NCBI GenBank assembly: GCA_001599935.1
Contig: BCIJ01000002.1
Span: 952,783-1,016,782 of the forward strand
Direction: 5' to 3'
DNA length: 64,000 nt
DNA from: Holtermannia corniformis
Taxonomy: Eukaryota > Basidiomycota > Tremellomycetes > Holtermanniales
Position 1 is the first letter of the stretch. Each line of letters begins with the position of its first letter. Shown piece by piece: positions 1 through 10,516 of the stretch. The position numbers and the translations under genes are program-made. Under the pieces are notes generated by a model that worked only from the letters and a program-made list of their open reading frames with translations, did not search any database and had not been told where the DNA came from.

Positions 1-1299
1 CCTTTGCTTGCTTCTTGGCTGGCTTCACCGGCAGTGCTTTGCCAAGCTTGAGGAATACTACCTCCCACGTGACTGTAGATCAGAGCCATCAGCCCTCGGT
101 AGCCATATTACGTGCATATCCACGCGACGGGGCGTTTCTAGGTACTTACTCTTGCGGGCTTCCTGCACTGTGACGCCCTCGCCTAAGGAAGACGAGGACT
201 GAGAGGTCGAGGCGGGATCGGCGAAGATCTACCTCCGGAAGGGAAACTCTCGGGCGCGCAGCGGAAAGCGAGGTTCCGCACTACGAGGNACCTCGAGGAT
301 CGACGAGCGAGAATAGAGAGAACACTATAATATTCGAGCGATGTAGATACAACAAGAGACGACGCGGAAGACGAGGGGCGCGGCGGCACAGCCGCAGCGC
401 ACAGACACTGGTGCGATTAGCACCAGTGGCACCTTGAGCGCCGCGCAGCGGCTACTCGCCACGTGACACCGCCATAGGCGTGACATGCACGGGCGCCAGC
501 GGCAGCTGTGGCAGCCGTGGCGGCGCCATTGGCCCAAGGGTGATTGTAACGGGCTGCAATGCAGGCCCCAGTGATGCCAGGGTGGCCTGAGAGAGCTTCA
601 GCCACTTGCAACGTGAGGATACAAGCGCCCATACTGGATACGGTTCCTGCAGCCGTGTATGACGCGAAGGCGAATCAGGGAGGTCGATTATGTCACCAAA
701 GAACGAGCTAGACTGGCTGCGGCTAGGCTGCGACCCGCCGAGCGGCCTCCTGGGGGGTGTAGAAGTCATGCAAAACAACCGAGAGAGTTGCATGTTGCTT
801 CGAGAACACGCCTGTTACGGGCCAGGCGACGGGACAAGAGGGGTTACGGAGGGGTTGGGGATTACGGGGAATTGGCCGCGGGCAGTGCCGCGGCGGGGAC
901 TTGTCGAACAATTGTACAAGCTCGAGTCTTCAAGAGCTTTAATCATAGGTTCTAAGCAAAGGCTACCCTAAACTCCCGAGGCCGCTTCCTGGTTCTCGTC
1001 TTGCCCANTACTCGTCACTTTACTTGCCCACCACTTTTCCCAGCGATCGCCAGCGATCGCCAGTCGTCGACTACACCTACGCGACTGATTTACTTCACCG
1101 ACGGGACCTCGTCGCCACCCTAAATCCTCCCGGGGCTAGCCCTAACAACGCCGAAGCTCAAAGACAAGGTGAAAAGTACATGCTACCCTCACTTTACACG
1201 CGACTTGCGTTTTTGCCCAAAACGCATAGTCAATGAGTCTTGCTGTAAAGAAGAGATTCCGGTAGGGAATGTGATACATGACTAGCATGCGTGGTTCGG
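1..1299. other. stretch without recognisable gene
   Basis: Several short open frames exist on both strands, but none resembles a known protein, shows a convincing intron pattern or starts in a plausible context. Two undetermined bases (289 and 1008) lie here. I see no tRNA, rRNA or transposon ends. Confidence 0.5.
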
Positions 1300-1650
1300 T
1301 TACAACACGGCCTCCCTCACAGAGCGCCAGTCGACCGACTTGAGGGCGTCTGAGAATCGCGCCATTGCCTCATGTGGTCTCTCGTCTTGGGTCGGTGGCG
1401 AGATCAGGCTAGTGTCGCCGTTGGCCTCGTTGATGATTGACCAAAGTCCATCACACATTTGCGCTAGTGTGCCACGCCAAGGCCGGGAAAAGTCAGCTCG
1501 CGTGAAGGAGCAGTTTGGTCGCCAGATGCCCGTGTCGTTTTCTTGATCGATGCTGTAGAGCGCAACCCCGAGTTCGTCCTCGGCGCGGCCTCCACGCAAG
1601 GTAAACAAAGGTGGCTCAAACGTCACCACTCTGCTATAGTGGGATGACAT
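1300..1650 (-). CDS. small protein of unknown function, probable divergent member of tandem family
   Basis: Single-exon frame of 116 residues starting at an ATG (1648-1650). I do not recognise it. Its C-terminal segment, SDALKSVDWRSVREAV, lines up by eye with the C-terminal segments of the two genes at 2716-3144 and 2104-2577 (pattern DALWTIDGVRDALER). Its middle (RPNCSFTRADF) resembles the LQPDVGFVTVADI stretch of the gene at 3333-3752. It shares strand and size class with those genes, so I read it as the most diverged copy of a four-gene array. There is no signal peptide, membrane segment or cysteine pattern. The relationship is an inference from short matches; it could also be an unrelated orphan. 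Confidence 0.5.
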   Translation of the reverse strand: MSSHYSRVVTFEPPLFTLRGGRAEDELGVALYSIDQENDTGIWRPNCSFTRADFSRPWRGTLAQMCDGLWSIINEANGDTSLISPPTQDERPHEAMARFSDALKSVDWRSVREAVL

Positions 1651-1833
1651 TGGATGTTGTTTGATGTTGTGTGGTCTGATGCAGTTAATGTAGTCCTCTT
1701 AATTACCGTCCACGGCGCCGAGGAGCAAACCGTTGTCCACTTCCATTATGAATGCAGTCGCCTCGCGTCATCTAGCACTCCGCTGTTAGATTGGGGAAGA
1801 ACCGTGATGCATCTCGCTCGCTACGGCGCTTCT

Positions 1834-1990
1834 TTGTAGGCTTTCGCCTACAACTCTGACGTCCCTGATGTCTCGCCGGATGCAGTATCCTCGCCGGATG
1901 CGTCGCATCCTCGGCGCCTTGCCTACATCCTCTGCGCGCCAGACTTGTCTTGGCTACATCCGCGCCGGATGTAGTGTTCGCCAGATGCGG
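1834..1990. repeat. hairpin and short GCCGGATG repeats
   Basis: A perfect 8-bp stem with a TTTC loop lies at 1834-1853 (TTGTAGGC/GCCTACAA). Within the next 130 bp the octamer GCCGGATG recurs, partly inverted. A perfect palindrome with 9-bp arms and a CGC centre lies at 1954-1974 (CTACATCCG/CGGATGTAG). The block sits between two tandem paralogs, downstream of the gene ending at 2104. It could be a transcript 3' structure, a protein-binding site or a decayed repeat. Confidence 0.5.
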
Positions 1991-2103
1991 CGTCACCCGC
2001 CGCGTCGTCCGCCCTGATGGCTGGCTGAGTGGCGTAATCCAACATCCGCTACACACAAGGGTGTACGAGATGCATATCACGGATCAAAAGCAGGACGTTC
2101 CCT

Positions 2104-2577
2104 TCACCCCTTTGCCATTTTTGCTGCACTCTCGCACGCTTCCTTGACACCGTCGATAGACATATACCCACGGTAGAGATCCATCTCCGATGCGCGTCTT
2201 TCGATATCCCACCCGACGCCTCCTAGGCGCTTGATGCACGTGTGCGCTAGCTTGTCCTGGTCTAGCTGAGAGCCCAGCTGTAGATCTGATGGAGGTTCGC
2301 CTGCTGAAACCCCGAGCTGGTCGACAGAGGTACCGTCGTTAGTTGCGGCATTGAAGGCATCGGTACTGATGATGCTGAAATCACCAAAGAGCTGTCCGTT
2401 AGGGTCACGACATATGGACCGGAGATAGGCTTGGTATTTGCCGCCTGAGGAGGGGACGGGTACTAGAGTGTCTTTGGTCGGTGTGAAGATGGTGATGGTG
2501 GAGGCGGTCATCGAATGGGAGGGCTTGGTGGTGATGATAGGCGAGCTCCTTGCGGCTCCTGATCCCATACTATTCAT
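2104..2577 (-). CDS. small protein of unknown function, tandem family member
   Basis: Single-exon frame; the first in-frame ATG is at 2577 and a second possible start is at 2511. The frame is open further upstream but without an ATG. Starting at 2577 gives about 157 residues; the N-terminal 20 or so are Ser/Thr-rich and not shared with the paralogs. Shared pattern with the neighbours: a YQAYLRSI-like segment, a GDFSIIST-like strand, LGGVGW and a C-terminal MSIDGVKEACESA. Compare KSIGIQPDG, MGGTAWG and WTIDGVRDALERA in the 2716-3144 protein. I do not recognise the family. No signal peptide or membrane segment is seen. The tandem same-strand arrangement implies local duplication followed by strong divergence. 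Confidence 0.6.
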   Translation of the reverse strand: MNSMGSGAARSSPIITTKPSHSMTASTITIFTPTKDTLVPVPSSGGKYQAYLRSICRDPNGQLFGDFSIISTDAFNAATNDGTSVDQLGVSAGEPPSDLQLGSQLDQDKLAHTCIKRLGGVGWDIERRASEMDLYRGYMSIDGVKEACESAAKMAKG

Positions 2578-2715
2578 ACTAGCCAAGTGCGGCGGAGTGA
2601 TAGACGGATCGACAAGGGAAGGTGCACCTTTGGCTAGGTGATTCCTTTTGCGCGACCGGTATCGGGGGCAGCTGGATCTCAGCGACGTGCATGAGTGACG
2701 GAGGCCCAAGATCCA

Positions 2716-3144
2716 CTACACTTCGCTAGTGCCGCCGGCTTGTGCACGCTCGAGCGCGTCTCTAACCCCATCGATCGTCCACAGCGCATCCAAACCCTCT
2801 TGCTGCGAGACGCGGCCGTCATGGCCCCATGCTGTACCGCCCATTTTCACAATCAGCTCACGCGATAGATGATCCGCCTCCAATTCCGTCAGCTCAGGCC
2901 TCTCGAACCCGACGCTACTCGTCATTTGGTCTCTGGGACAGCCAACGTTCTTGGTTTCAATCACGCCGATATCAAACATTGCCGTCGACCCGTCGGGCTG
3001 GATACCGATAGACTTGATGTAAGCCGAGTATCTGCCGTCTGTTCTCGGGTACGGGACGACGGTATCGTGTGATGGGCTGTATGTCTTGACGATGAGATCG
3101 ACTCTGGGCGCTGTGATCGTCTGGACTAGGTTGCCGAGGGACAT
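2716..3144 (-). CDS. small protein of unknown function, tandem family member
   Basis: Single-exon frame of 142 residues with an ATG at 3142-3144. It has the family features: an N-terminal beta-rich part with DGRYSAYIKSIGIQPDG, a FDIGVIET strand, the LIVKMGGTAWG element and a terminal helix WTIDGVRDALERA. The gap to the next gene downstream is small, so the two could be read from close promoters. Function unknown. It looks cytosolic, with no targeting signal. The conserved Gly-Gly-x-x-Trp and Ile-Asp/Asn-Gly-Val signatures support a real protein family rather than chance frames. Confidence 0.6.
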   Translation of the reverse strand: MSLGNLVQTITAPRVDLIVKTYSPSHDTVVPYPRTDGRYSAYIKSIGIQPDGSTAMFDIGVIETKNVGCPRDQMTSSVGFERPELTELEADHLSRELIVKMGGTAWGHDGRVSQQEGLDALWTIDGVRDALERAQAGGTSEV

Positions 3145-3332
3145 GTTGGGGTTGAGGATGTAGCTGGCTTGAGGCGAGATCCGGGGAGCGACAGTGCTTT
3201 TCTCTTATATACTGCAGATTCAGCTTGCATCTCGCTAGCCTGGAGGGCTTGACGCCAACTCACACAGGTGCATGACCGCACGGCTGGCCAATTGTACAAA
3301 TTGATCAAAGGAGCGTCCAAGATCCGCTATGG

Positions 3333-3752
3333 CTACCTTTCAGGCTCGGTTATACGCTCCGCACAGTGCAGATCCCACTGGGCTGCGACTCCGTTGATAG
3401 TCATGAGGCTATCGTGCACATCCTGGTCTGACGGCTCAGAGCTGGTCCACGGGATGCCACCGAGTGCTGCCACACTTGATGCTGCCGCGTGCATCTGCGC
3501 GTCAACCGACGGACTGAAGCGAGGCAGCCAGCTGAGATCCTTGATATCACCTTGATATGTCCCGGTGGGATCCCAGCGAGTCTCGTCATTGATGTCAGCG
3601 ACCGTGACGAAGCCTACGTCGGGTTGCAGCAGTCGAGGCTCCGTTTCGGAATCTACCAGCACAGAGCGCAGATACGCGTGAACATCGTCATGGCCGTTGA
3701 CCGGGACGGTGGAGCTTTTCGTCAATGGCCATTCGTAGATCACGGTTGTCAT
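3333..3752 (-). CDS. small protein of unknown function, tandem family member
   Basis: Single-exon frame of 139 residues with an ATG at 3750-3752. It shares with its two downstream neighbours a DVHAYLRSVLVDSET segment (compare KYQAYLRSI), a VGFVTVADI strand, ALGGIPW and a C-terminal LMTINGVAAQWDL. It is the 5'-most gene of the minus-strand array. No domain is recognised and no signal peptide is seen. The three better-conserved copies together define a family consensus that a profile search could test. Confidence 0.6.
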   Translation of the reverse strand: MTTVIYEWPLTKSSTVPVNGHDDVHAYLRSVLVDSETEPRLLQPDVGFVTVADINDETRWDPTGTYQGDIKDLSWLPRFSPSVDAQMHAAASSVAALGGIPWTSSEPSDQDVHDSLMTINGVAAQWDLHCAERITEPER

Positions 3753-4167
3753 TGCGGCAGCGTCAGGATCATGCCCAGAGTGAACACGGTTGATGTCGAG
3801 CTGAGCAGAAGACGAGTGCTAAACCTCAAAGCAGACTGTAACTCCGAAACGCCGATGCCCGCCCTCAACCCCCTCGTTTGCTCCGTTCTTGGCTGTCGCC
3901 TTGTGCAGTGTTCAACTCGCATCCCACCCGGTCAGTAGCAAGCATCCAGCAAGCCGCTGCGGTCGATACAGACGCTGAAACGCCTGGTGTAGATCTACCA
4001 AAACGCAATGTTCGGTCTTCGCGCTTGGCCCACTCCTGTGCGTAGAACTCTGGATGCCGGATGCTGGGTAGTTGCTGACTAGATCTCTACTTGTTCGCTC
4101 ATCTCGTCACTCACCATCATCACCATACCTTGCTGGCCGACTGTCCGTCATCGCTCGATATCTCAAC

Positions 4168-5348
4168 ATGCACTCGCTCGATAACGCCCGCCCACTTGGC
4201 CTTTCGACCGCCCGTCCACTCCTGTCTACCCTCTCTTGCCATCCATCCGACCAACAGATCGTCAAGCCTCTGGCTCCCTTCATCATCGCCTCGGCCATCA
4301 CCTGGTACGGCGTCAGCGTGGCTCAGGATGCCGGTGTCAACAGTGAGTGTCGCATTTTCTTCGCATCGGCACTGTGGCTGGTCTAAGCGCTGGAGACGAC
4401 CGGCATGACCGACATGCTGAATGTACCTGTGCTGTGATCCGGACATGAGCGCAGAGGGTCATGACTGTGTCCTGAGAACAAGAGGGAGGCCAGCGACGCA
4501 CGCACTGAGCTCTGCGCTTGATTGAACAGTGATGTGTCGTGATGGCTCCTTGCTCGGCTTGGTCGACAGATTCACCCGCTTGTCATCGTGCGGTCGCCAA
4601 GTTAAGCCAAGTCAGCTTGATCCGCAGACGGCGTGACATGTGACAGAGCGAGTGACATTCGCGCGCAAGCGAACAGAGTCAAAATCAGCTGCAGGACTGC
4701 AGCTACTGTGGCGATCTGAGCTCACTCGGAGCTACCGAGTCGATTAGGGTGTGAATCTCAGATTCGAGTGCGAGTCCTTCGCTGATCTACCAATGGCGAT
4801 TGCTGGTGATCGAGGCGGTTGGCTGCTGTGGTCCGACGTTGCCACCACAGGAGAGCTTCTGTTGATCTTGTAAATGCGCAGCTGCCAGCGTCTACTTGCT
4901 CGCACAGGAAAGCTGCCGCCGGTCGCTTGTTATCGAGCGCGCGAGCCGCTTGGTCTCATGGCACTTGGCAGTCCATTCATGGCTGGATCTGGTTCTGGTT
5001 GCGCTCAGCGAGGTCGGTCTGAAGTCAACTGTGGAGAATGCTGTAGGTAGTACGGATGATGCTAGATCGCAACCGACTGCCCCAGGCATCAGGCAGCTGG
5101 ATGGAGCCGTCTCCGATCGGAACAAGCTACCTCATACAACCTTCGCCAACATGAGCTGACACTTTTACCTAGCACCTGAGGCCCTCAAGGACGTAAGTAC
5201 TCGCTGACACTGTCCTTGACGTTCCGAACTGACGTGCTGTTCGGTGCAGCCCAAGAACCCTTACGGTTTGTTTCGTTGAGTGTACCCGCAGTCAGGGCTG
5301 ACGCATTGCATAGCTGCCGCCGCCGCCAAGCACGCTGCCGCTCACTGA
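4168..5348 (+). CDS. ATP18: mitochondrial ATP synthase subunit J (i/j)
   Basis: Small membrane subunit of the F1Fo-ATP synthase Fo sector in the inner mitochondrial membrane. Four exons fit: 4168-4342, 5173-5192, 5250-5265 and 5314-5348, giving 81 residues with all phases consistent. The segment IVKPLAPFIIASAITWYG forms the single membrane span. It is followed by the Asn-Thr-Pro-Glu-Ala-Leu-Lys-Asp-Pro-Lys-Asn-Pro stretch that resembles the fungal family, and an Ala-rich tail. The first 30 residues are not conserved and the true start could be a later one or lie on an unseen exon. The first intron is unusually long (830 nt) beside introns of about 50 nt. I see no clear nested gene or snoRNA in it. 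Confidence 0.75.
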
Positions 5349-5507
5349 GCGCTGTCTAGAGTAGCCAGGGATGCACGGATAGGAATAGAAAGCAAAGCAG
5401 GCAGAGATGTCATGCACTCGGCCGACGTTGAATGACGGGATCATTTCGGACTTGCGCATGAATCGTCATTGCTGCCCTTGTTCATCTTGTGCTGTTCTAC
5501 ATCCACA

Positions 5508-8400
5508 ATGGCACGCACATCACCCATATTCCCTCCTTGGGATCCGGCAGACTGGCGGGCAGTCAACGACAGTGTGCGCGGCGGCAAGTCGACGTCGCAC
5601 TTGGAGCTGCTCAAGGGCGAGGCCAACGGCGTCCGGTTCTGGGGCGATCTCGGTGTGTGCGATCTACCTCCATCAGCCAGGTCCTGCTGATGAATGTGCT
5701 TCCACGCAGATATCAAGACGCTCGGCGGTGCAGGCTTTGCATCCCAAGTCCATACTTTCGGTCCCCTCCCACTGCACCTCCCGTCTACCAGATACCGCGG
5801 TCTCATCCTCACCCTGCTCCCCTCCCCCACTGGTACCTCCTCCTCAGACCACACCAAACCGCACAAACCCACAACGTTCACCCTCTCACTCAAAAACGTC
5901 CTCCCTCAGCGCCGTCCAGACGGTCGCAACGAATCCGTGCTAAACTACGAATACCACTTCCGAGCCCCGACTTTGTCCTCACCGGTCGAGATCCCTTTCA
6001 AAGCTCTGGCAGCAACGTATCGCGGACGCAAAGTCGATTCAAAAGACCCAATGTACAAGCCGTTTGATTCGGGGTCGATCGTAGAGATTAGCCTCATGTG
6101 TCGGAGTGACTTTGGCGAACAGGCGGGCGAGTATGAAATGGTGATCCAGAGTATTGAAGGCTGGTTGCGCGACCCGCCATCGGCTAGCAGCAGCGATAAA
6201 CCACGTCAAACGTCGCCGACTCCAACCTCGCTCTCCCATTTCGTCATCTACAACCCATCGCTCCAACCCGACGTTGAATCCGGCGCGGCTCTGTTGCACG
6301 GCGACGAAAAGGACGATGCGCGCGAAGCGGCTCAGATTGCATTCTACACTTCGACCGATGGCGCCGGGACCGTCAGCCGCGATCGCATGCTGAGGCAGGT
6401 CGGGCTCGCAAAGGGTTTGATGGCGTTTGCTGCGTGCGTGCTTTTGACTCTTGTCACTGGGCGAGTGTGGGCAGCGTATTGATGGGATGCATGTGATTCT
6501 CTACCGCTACCGCGACCGACCGCATGGTTCAACCGACAGCATGGTCACGCCTGAAACGGCGAATGAGCAATGGCACGCCGTACATTCGTATCGGAAACGG
6601 CTCGTCCTATTCGAGCCGGAAAAGGGATGGTGGATGCATGCGGTGCGCCTCGCGTTCTTGGCGGGTCTCAGCATGCTGATGCGCAAAAAGGTCATCAACG
6701 TCGCAACCGCTCAAGTCCAGCCCGTCGCCTCATCCTCCAAACACGGCCCAGCCTCAACACCAGCAAGTTCAAAGCCTGGCAGCCCTGCCCCGGCCATACC
6801 AAGCTACGAGCCTGTCGCGTCCCAGCACGGTCTCACGGACCGTGTCCTGCGCGAGAGCCTAGAGGCAGGCTATGCGGACTTTTTCGTGCGTACCTGCAAC
6901 CGGAAGCGCTGCGCTGACCAGTCGTGTTTGTAGCTGCTCAACGGTACTTTTGACCATTTGTTGAAAACTAGAGGCCGCGCTGGCCTCGACCGAGCCTTGG
7001 AGCGGTTTTGGACGCGCTGGGCGTGGGAGTGGGGCGTTGGGTTGGAAGATGGGGGCGCCGTGTCAAAGACCTTGCGAGGTCGGTATGACTTGTCATTTGC
7101 CTTGTCACTGACGACGAGCGCAGGGTTTCCGGCTTCGACTATACCGGCCAAACCTCTCGCAGCCGCAATCGACACGTACACCGAGCAACTACCCAAGAGA
7201 GCGATACCTCTTATCATCGGTCCTGCAGGACCTCTAACCGACTGCAGAGATCCGGCTTTGACGCGCTATCTTCACGCCATCCTCAGTCGCACTCTTCCGC
7301 CATCCACCACAAGCATAGCACCACACGCGACCCAGCCGGTTCCACCGATGACAATACCGGGCAACAAAGGCAAGGCGCGCGTCTCGAGCTGGAACGTCTT
7401 TAGCAAGACGGTGAATTGGGTCCCAGGTCTCGGTACCGCGCCTCCGGCTAGCGTCGAGCCCGATGCACGGAGTAAATGGCCAACGTTGGGCTTGGGCACG
7501 GTCACGAGTGGGATGGAGGGTATGGGCGCGCTCTTTGGTCTCGGTGGTGGCAACAGGGAGCGCTCTTCGGTATCGACGGCAAGTAGTATCGTGGTGAAAC
7601 CGGAAGACTACCCTTTACCCGACTCGACGGCTGAAGAAGTCGACGAGCTGGATGAGCCGGTGCAATCAGATGTCAAGGTTGGCGACTTGCAAGCTGCTAT
7701 CCGAGATGCGGCGGCGGAGGAAGATGTCGACCTCGAATGGGAGGTGTTGATGGCGTGGTGCGGTACTGGTGCGCGCAAGGTGGCGTGGATCATTGTCTGT
7801 CGTGCTCTATTGTGCGCGCTGACTCGCGCTGATCCCAACCGCAGCGCGAAGATCTCCTAGTCGCCGTCATACACCCAACAGACCTCGATTCAAGCTCGCT
7901 ACCGAGCGATGCCACCATCCGACTCGTCACGTCTCTATCCCAGCTTCTGGCAGATCATCCCCTCATACCGCAGCCATCAGGCAAACCAACCCCCGCGTTC
8001 GCAACGAGCATCCACGCCATCCCGTCACGATCCCTCGTCGAGATCCAACCCGCGCACGAGCTGTCGTCAATCAGCTTGTCGGCCGACGAAGAGCTGAATG
8101 AGCTCCGAGACCTGATCCATCTGTGGGTCACTCGATTGTAATCCAAGCGATTAGCTGACGATAGGGACAGCGACGGCGGACCAAACGAGGTCATGGCCCG
8201 TACCCAGGACTCGAAATTCCTCGTTGCCAAGCGCGGAGATGGGCCCGAGGCCGGGGATGCGCTGCTGGTCGTTGGGCGGAGCGATGCAAGTATCGTCGAT
8301 GCCGATCGTAAGTTTTGCTATCCGACGTGACTCATAAAGCTAAGCGAATGCAGACGCGCTCAGGGTCTTTGTCCAAGGCCATCCCGAGTTCACGTCCTAG
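5508..8400 (+). CDS. CCZ1: CIA30-domain / Ccz1 fusion protein
   Basis: Eight exons fit: 5508-5652, 5710-6433, 6540-6885, 6934-7078, 7124-7779, 7845-8122, 8165-8307 and 8354-8400, encoding 827 residues in one frame. Residues 1 to about 220 form a CIA30 domain (NDUFAF1-like; begins PPWDPADWRAVNDSVRGG, ends YEMVIQSIEGWL) without an obvious mitochondrial presequence. From about residue 240 the chain is Ccz1: the longin start FVIYNPSLQP, then FYTS and VSRDRMLRQVGLAK, then HSYRKRLVLFEPEKGWWMHA, LLNGTFDHLL and a C-terminal longin. Ccz1 with Mon1 is the GEF for Rab7/Ypt7 at late endosomes and vacuoles. No stop or splice signal separates the two parts. A separate Ccz1 transcript could start at the in-frame ATG at 6139. 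The 45-nt intron 7079-7123 has no stop and keeps frame if retained. Confidence 0.8.
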
Positions 8401-8416
8401 TCATATCCATGCATAG

Positions 8417-10516
8417 CTACAACTCTTGCTTTTCCCCTTGTGCACTCTCGACAAAGTTCATCTCGATCAAGAGCTCGTGCACGTCTGCGAGTTCCTTGAA
8501 GAAATCCATGGCGACGCACGCTCTGACTTTGCGCCCTTGAGCGATCAATGGGATCAGCCAAGCCGCAAGACGAGCGTTGACGCCGACGATTCCAAGCCCG
8601 ATACGGGGCCAGCCAAACCCTTTGGCGATATACGTTGGGGAAGCGAGCGGGAACCCGGCGGCCGAAGTGTACGATAGCGTAAAAGACTGGGCGGGACGGG
8701 GTGTATCGGGTGAGATGTGGTTCACGACCTGTGTGGGTTAGGAGGGATCGGTAGCTAGGGGCTGGTGCGAACGTACCGCCTGGAACTTTTCTGGGATCTC
8801 AAGGAATGAAGAGAGGCCGTACCTGTGTGCATGAGCTATGGCAGCTGTGCACCGTGCACACACCAATCCTGCGTGCGCACCGTCGTCCCACCACAATCCC
8901 ACTCAAAGCCATCCCTCTTTGAATCCGGCCAAGTGGTCGGATGGATCCCAATCCAATCTTCGTCGACCCAGCCATCGCCCTCGTTCATCTCGAACCGGCT
9001 CATCAAGATTGCGCGTCCTCGTACCTCGCCGAGGTTCGGGATACGGTTCTCAAGATACCATTGACCGTCGTGGATGTGTGAGAGGAGGTTGGCGTGCAGG
9101 ATGCGTGAGAAGCGCGCGTCTTGGTCGGATCCGTTTGCTTCTTCTTTCATGAGGACGAGGACGGTTTCGCTTGGGTGGAGGGTGAGGAAGGTGTGGAGTT
9201 GGGAGAGGAAGGCGAGAAAGGTGGAGCGCTGTGGGCGGACGCCGTGGTATGCTGCGCGGCGCAGTTAGCGCGCATACAGTCTCTTGATGGTTAGCCGACC
9301 TTGCAGCTCATCGCCGACAACCTTCATTCGGATATCCAAAAAGCGCACGCCTACAAGTGATCAGTCGAGGCCTCTTTTCGTATACACTCACCATTCTCGA
9401 GCTGTACGTCGGGCGGCGTGATAGGTTGCTGGCACTGCGAGATTGGATCTGGGTTAGTCAGCGATGGTCTGAAAGCTTGATGAATCCCGCTTGCACTGGA
9501 CATGGATGGTTCCTGTTGAACGCCTGGATATGCGTGCGATCGTCGCTTTCGGCAGCGCAGCGTCAACCTGCGCTTTAGTCTGCGACCTGCTCTTTCGACC
9601 ACGACCTGGCATCATGAGAGGCCTAACCTGGAGTAGGTAACACGATGCTCTACTGCCGAAGGCGCCGTCCAAGACTACGCAAGGTAGCTTACGACCTGAC
9701 AGTCACACTTCAACAGGCGCTCAGGCAGCTATGCAACACCGCAACGACGATGAATCGGAGCGTGCCAGCTCGTCTGCAAGATCCGCATTATCATAGCTGC
9801 AACAGCTACGATGATTTGTATCTGCGGACCAACTCGCGTCGCACAGTCTGCACCTACGAGAGCGCAGGACGTGAGCCAACCGCCACGAGTTGTCACCTAT
9901 CCTCGCGCAGTCGATCTCACAAGCCGTGCTGTTTCTCCATCATAGCTCGGTCCTGGCCGAGCACCAGTGTCCGCAATAGCTCCAACCGAACCCAGCAACC
10001 GACGTATCCCCTCTGCGCGATATCACAACACGGACTCACATCCATACAGCGCACAGGAATCGTGCGTGCCAGGGATACAGAGGTCCCCGAGCGGTGTCTC
10101 GTCCGCAACGTCGCGCATCCATGTCGCGAGGTCGCGGTTGGGGAGGATAAGCAGCGTTGGTGTCGGGTCCTGCCGGTGTCAGCTTGGCAAGACCAGCGAC
10201 AGAGTGAGGAGGTGGGTGTGCGTACGGTGATGGAGTATAGGCGATATGGTGTACTTGATGACGAGCTGCGTAACTGGTCCGTGTGGGATGCATAGCGGCT
10301 GATCTGGGGTTGAAGGACACCTTGTGCTTCGTTTGGGATGGTGTTGATGGTGATTGCTGAGCTGCGAGGGGCTATGGTCTGTCTCGACTGTGCGGGGACG
10401 AGCACGGATCGAGCGTGCGAGTCACTACCGTGCTCGAGCAACAAGTCATCGCCTGTCCTATTCACGATGCAGAGCTCGCCGTGTCCATGCCCTTGCACCG
10501 TCGGTAGCAGCTTCAT
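8417..10516 (-). CDS. PI-PLC X-domain-like phosphodiesterase
   Basis: Fungal PLC-like phosphodiesterase (TIM-barrel PI-PLC X type). Exons by eye, 5' to 3': 10516-10226, 10169-10041, 9434-9392, 9350-9300, 9251-8864, 8822-8777 and 8728-8417. An N-terminal beta-rich part of about 95 residues precedes RDLATWMRDVADETPL. GTHDSCALYG carries the first catalytic His and GVRFLDIR the barrel strand. AYHGVRPQ is followed by SETVLVLMKEE, then DGQWYL, IPNLGEVRGRAILMSRF and WIGIHPTTWPD. Joining 10041 directly to 9434 breaks the frame, so an unseen micro-exon of length 3n+2 probably lies in 9435-10040, where the family has a short FPIS/WPIS-like stretch. No signal peptide is evident. Its stop is only 16 bp from the CCZ1 stop (convergent genes). 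Confidence 0.75.

Noticed and set aside
8417..8428. KQEL at the C-terminus of the PLC-like protein as an ER-retention signal
   Set aside because: The protein shows no N-terminal signal peptide, and KQEL is not the usual fungal HDEL/KDEL form; coincidence is more likely.
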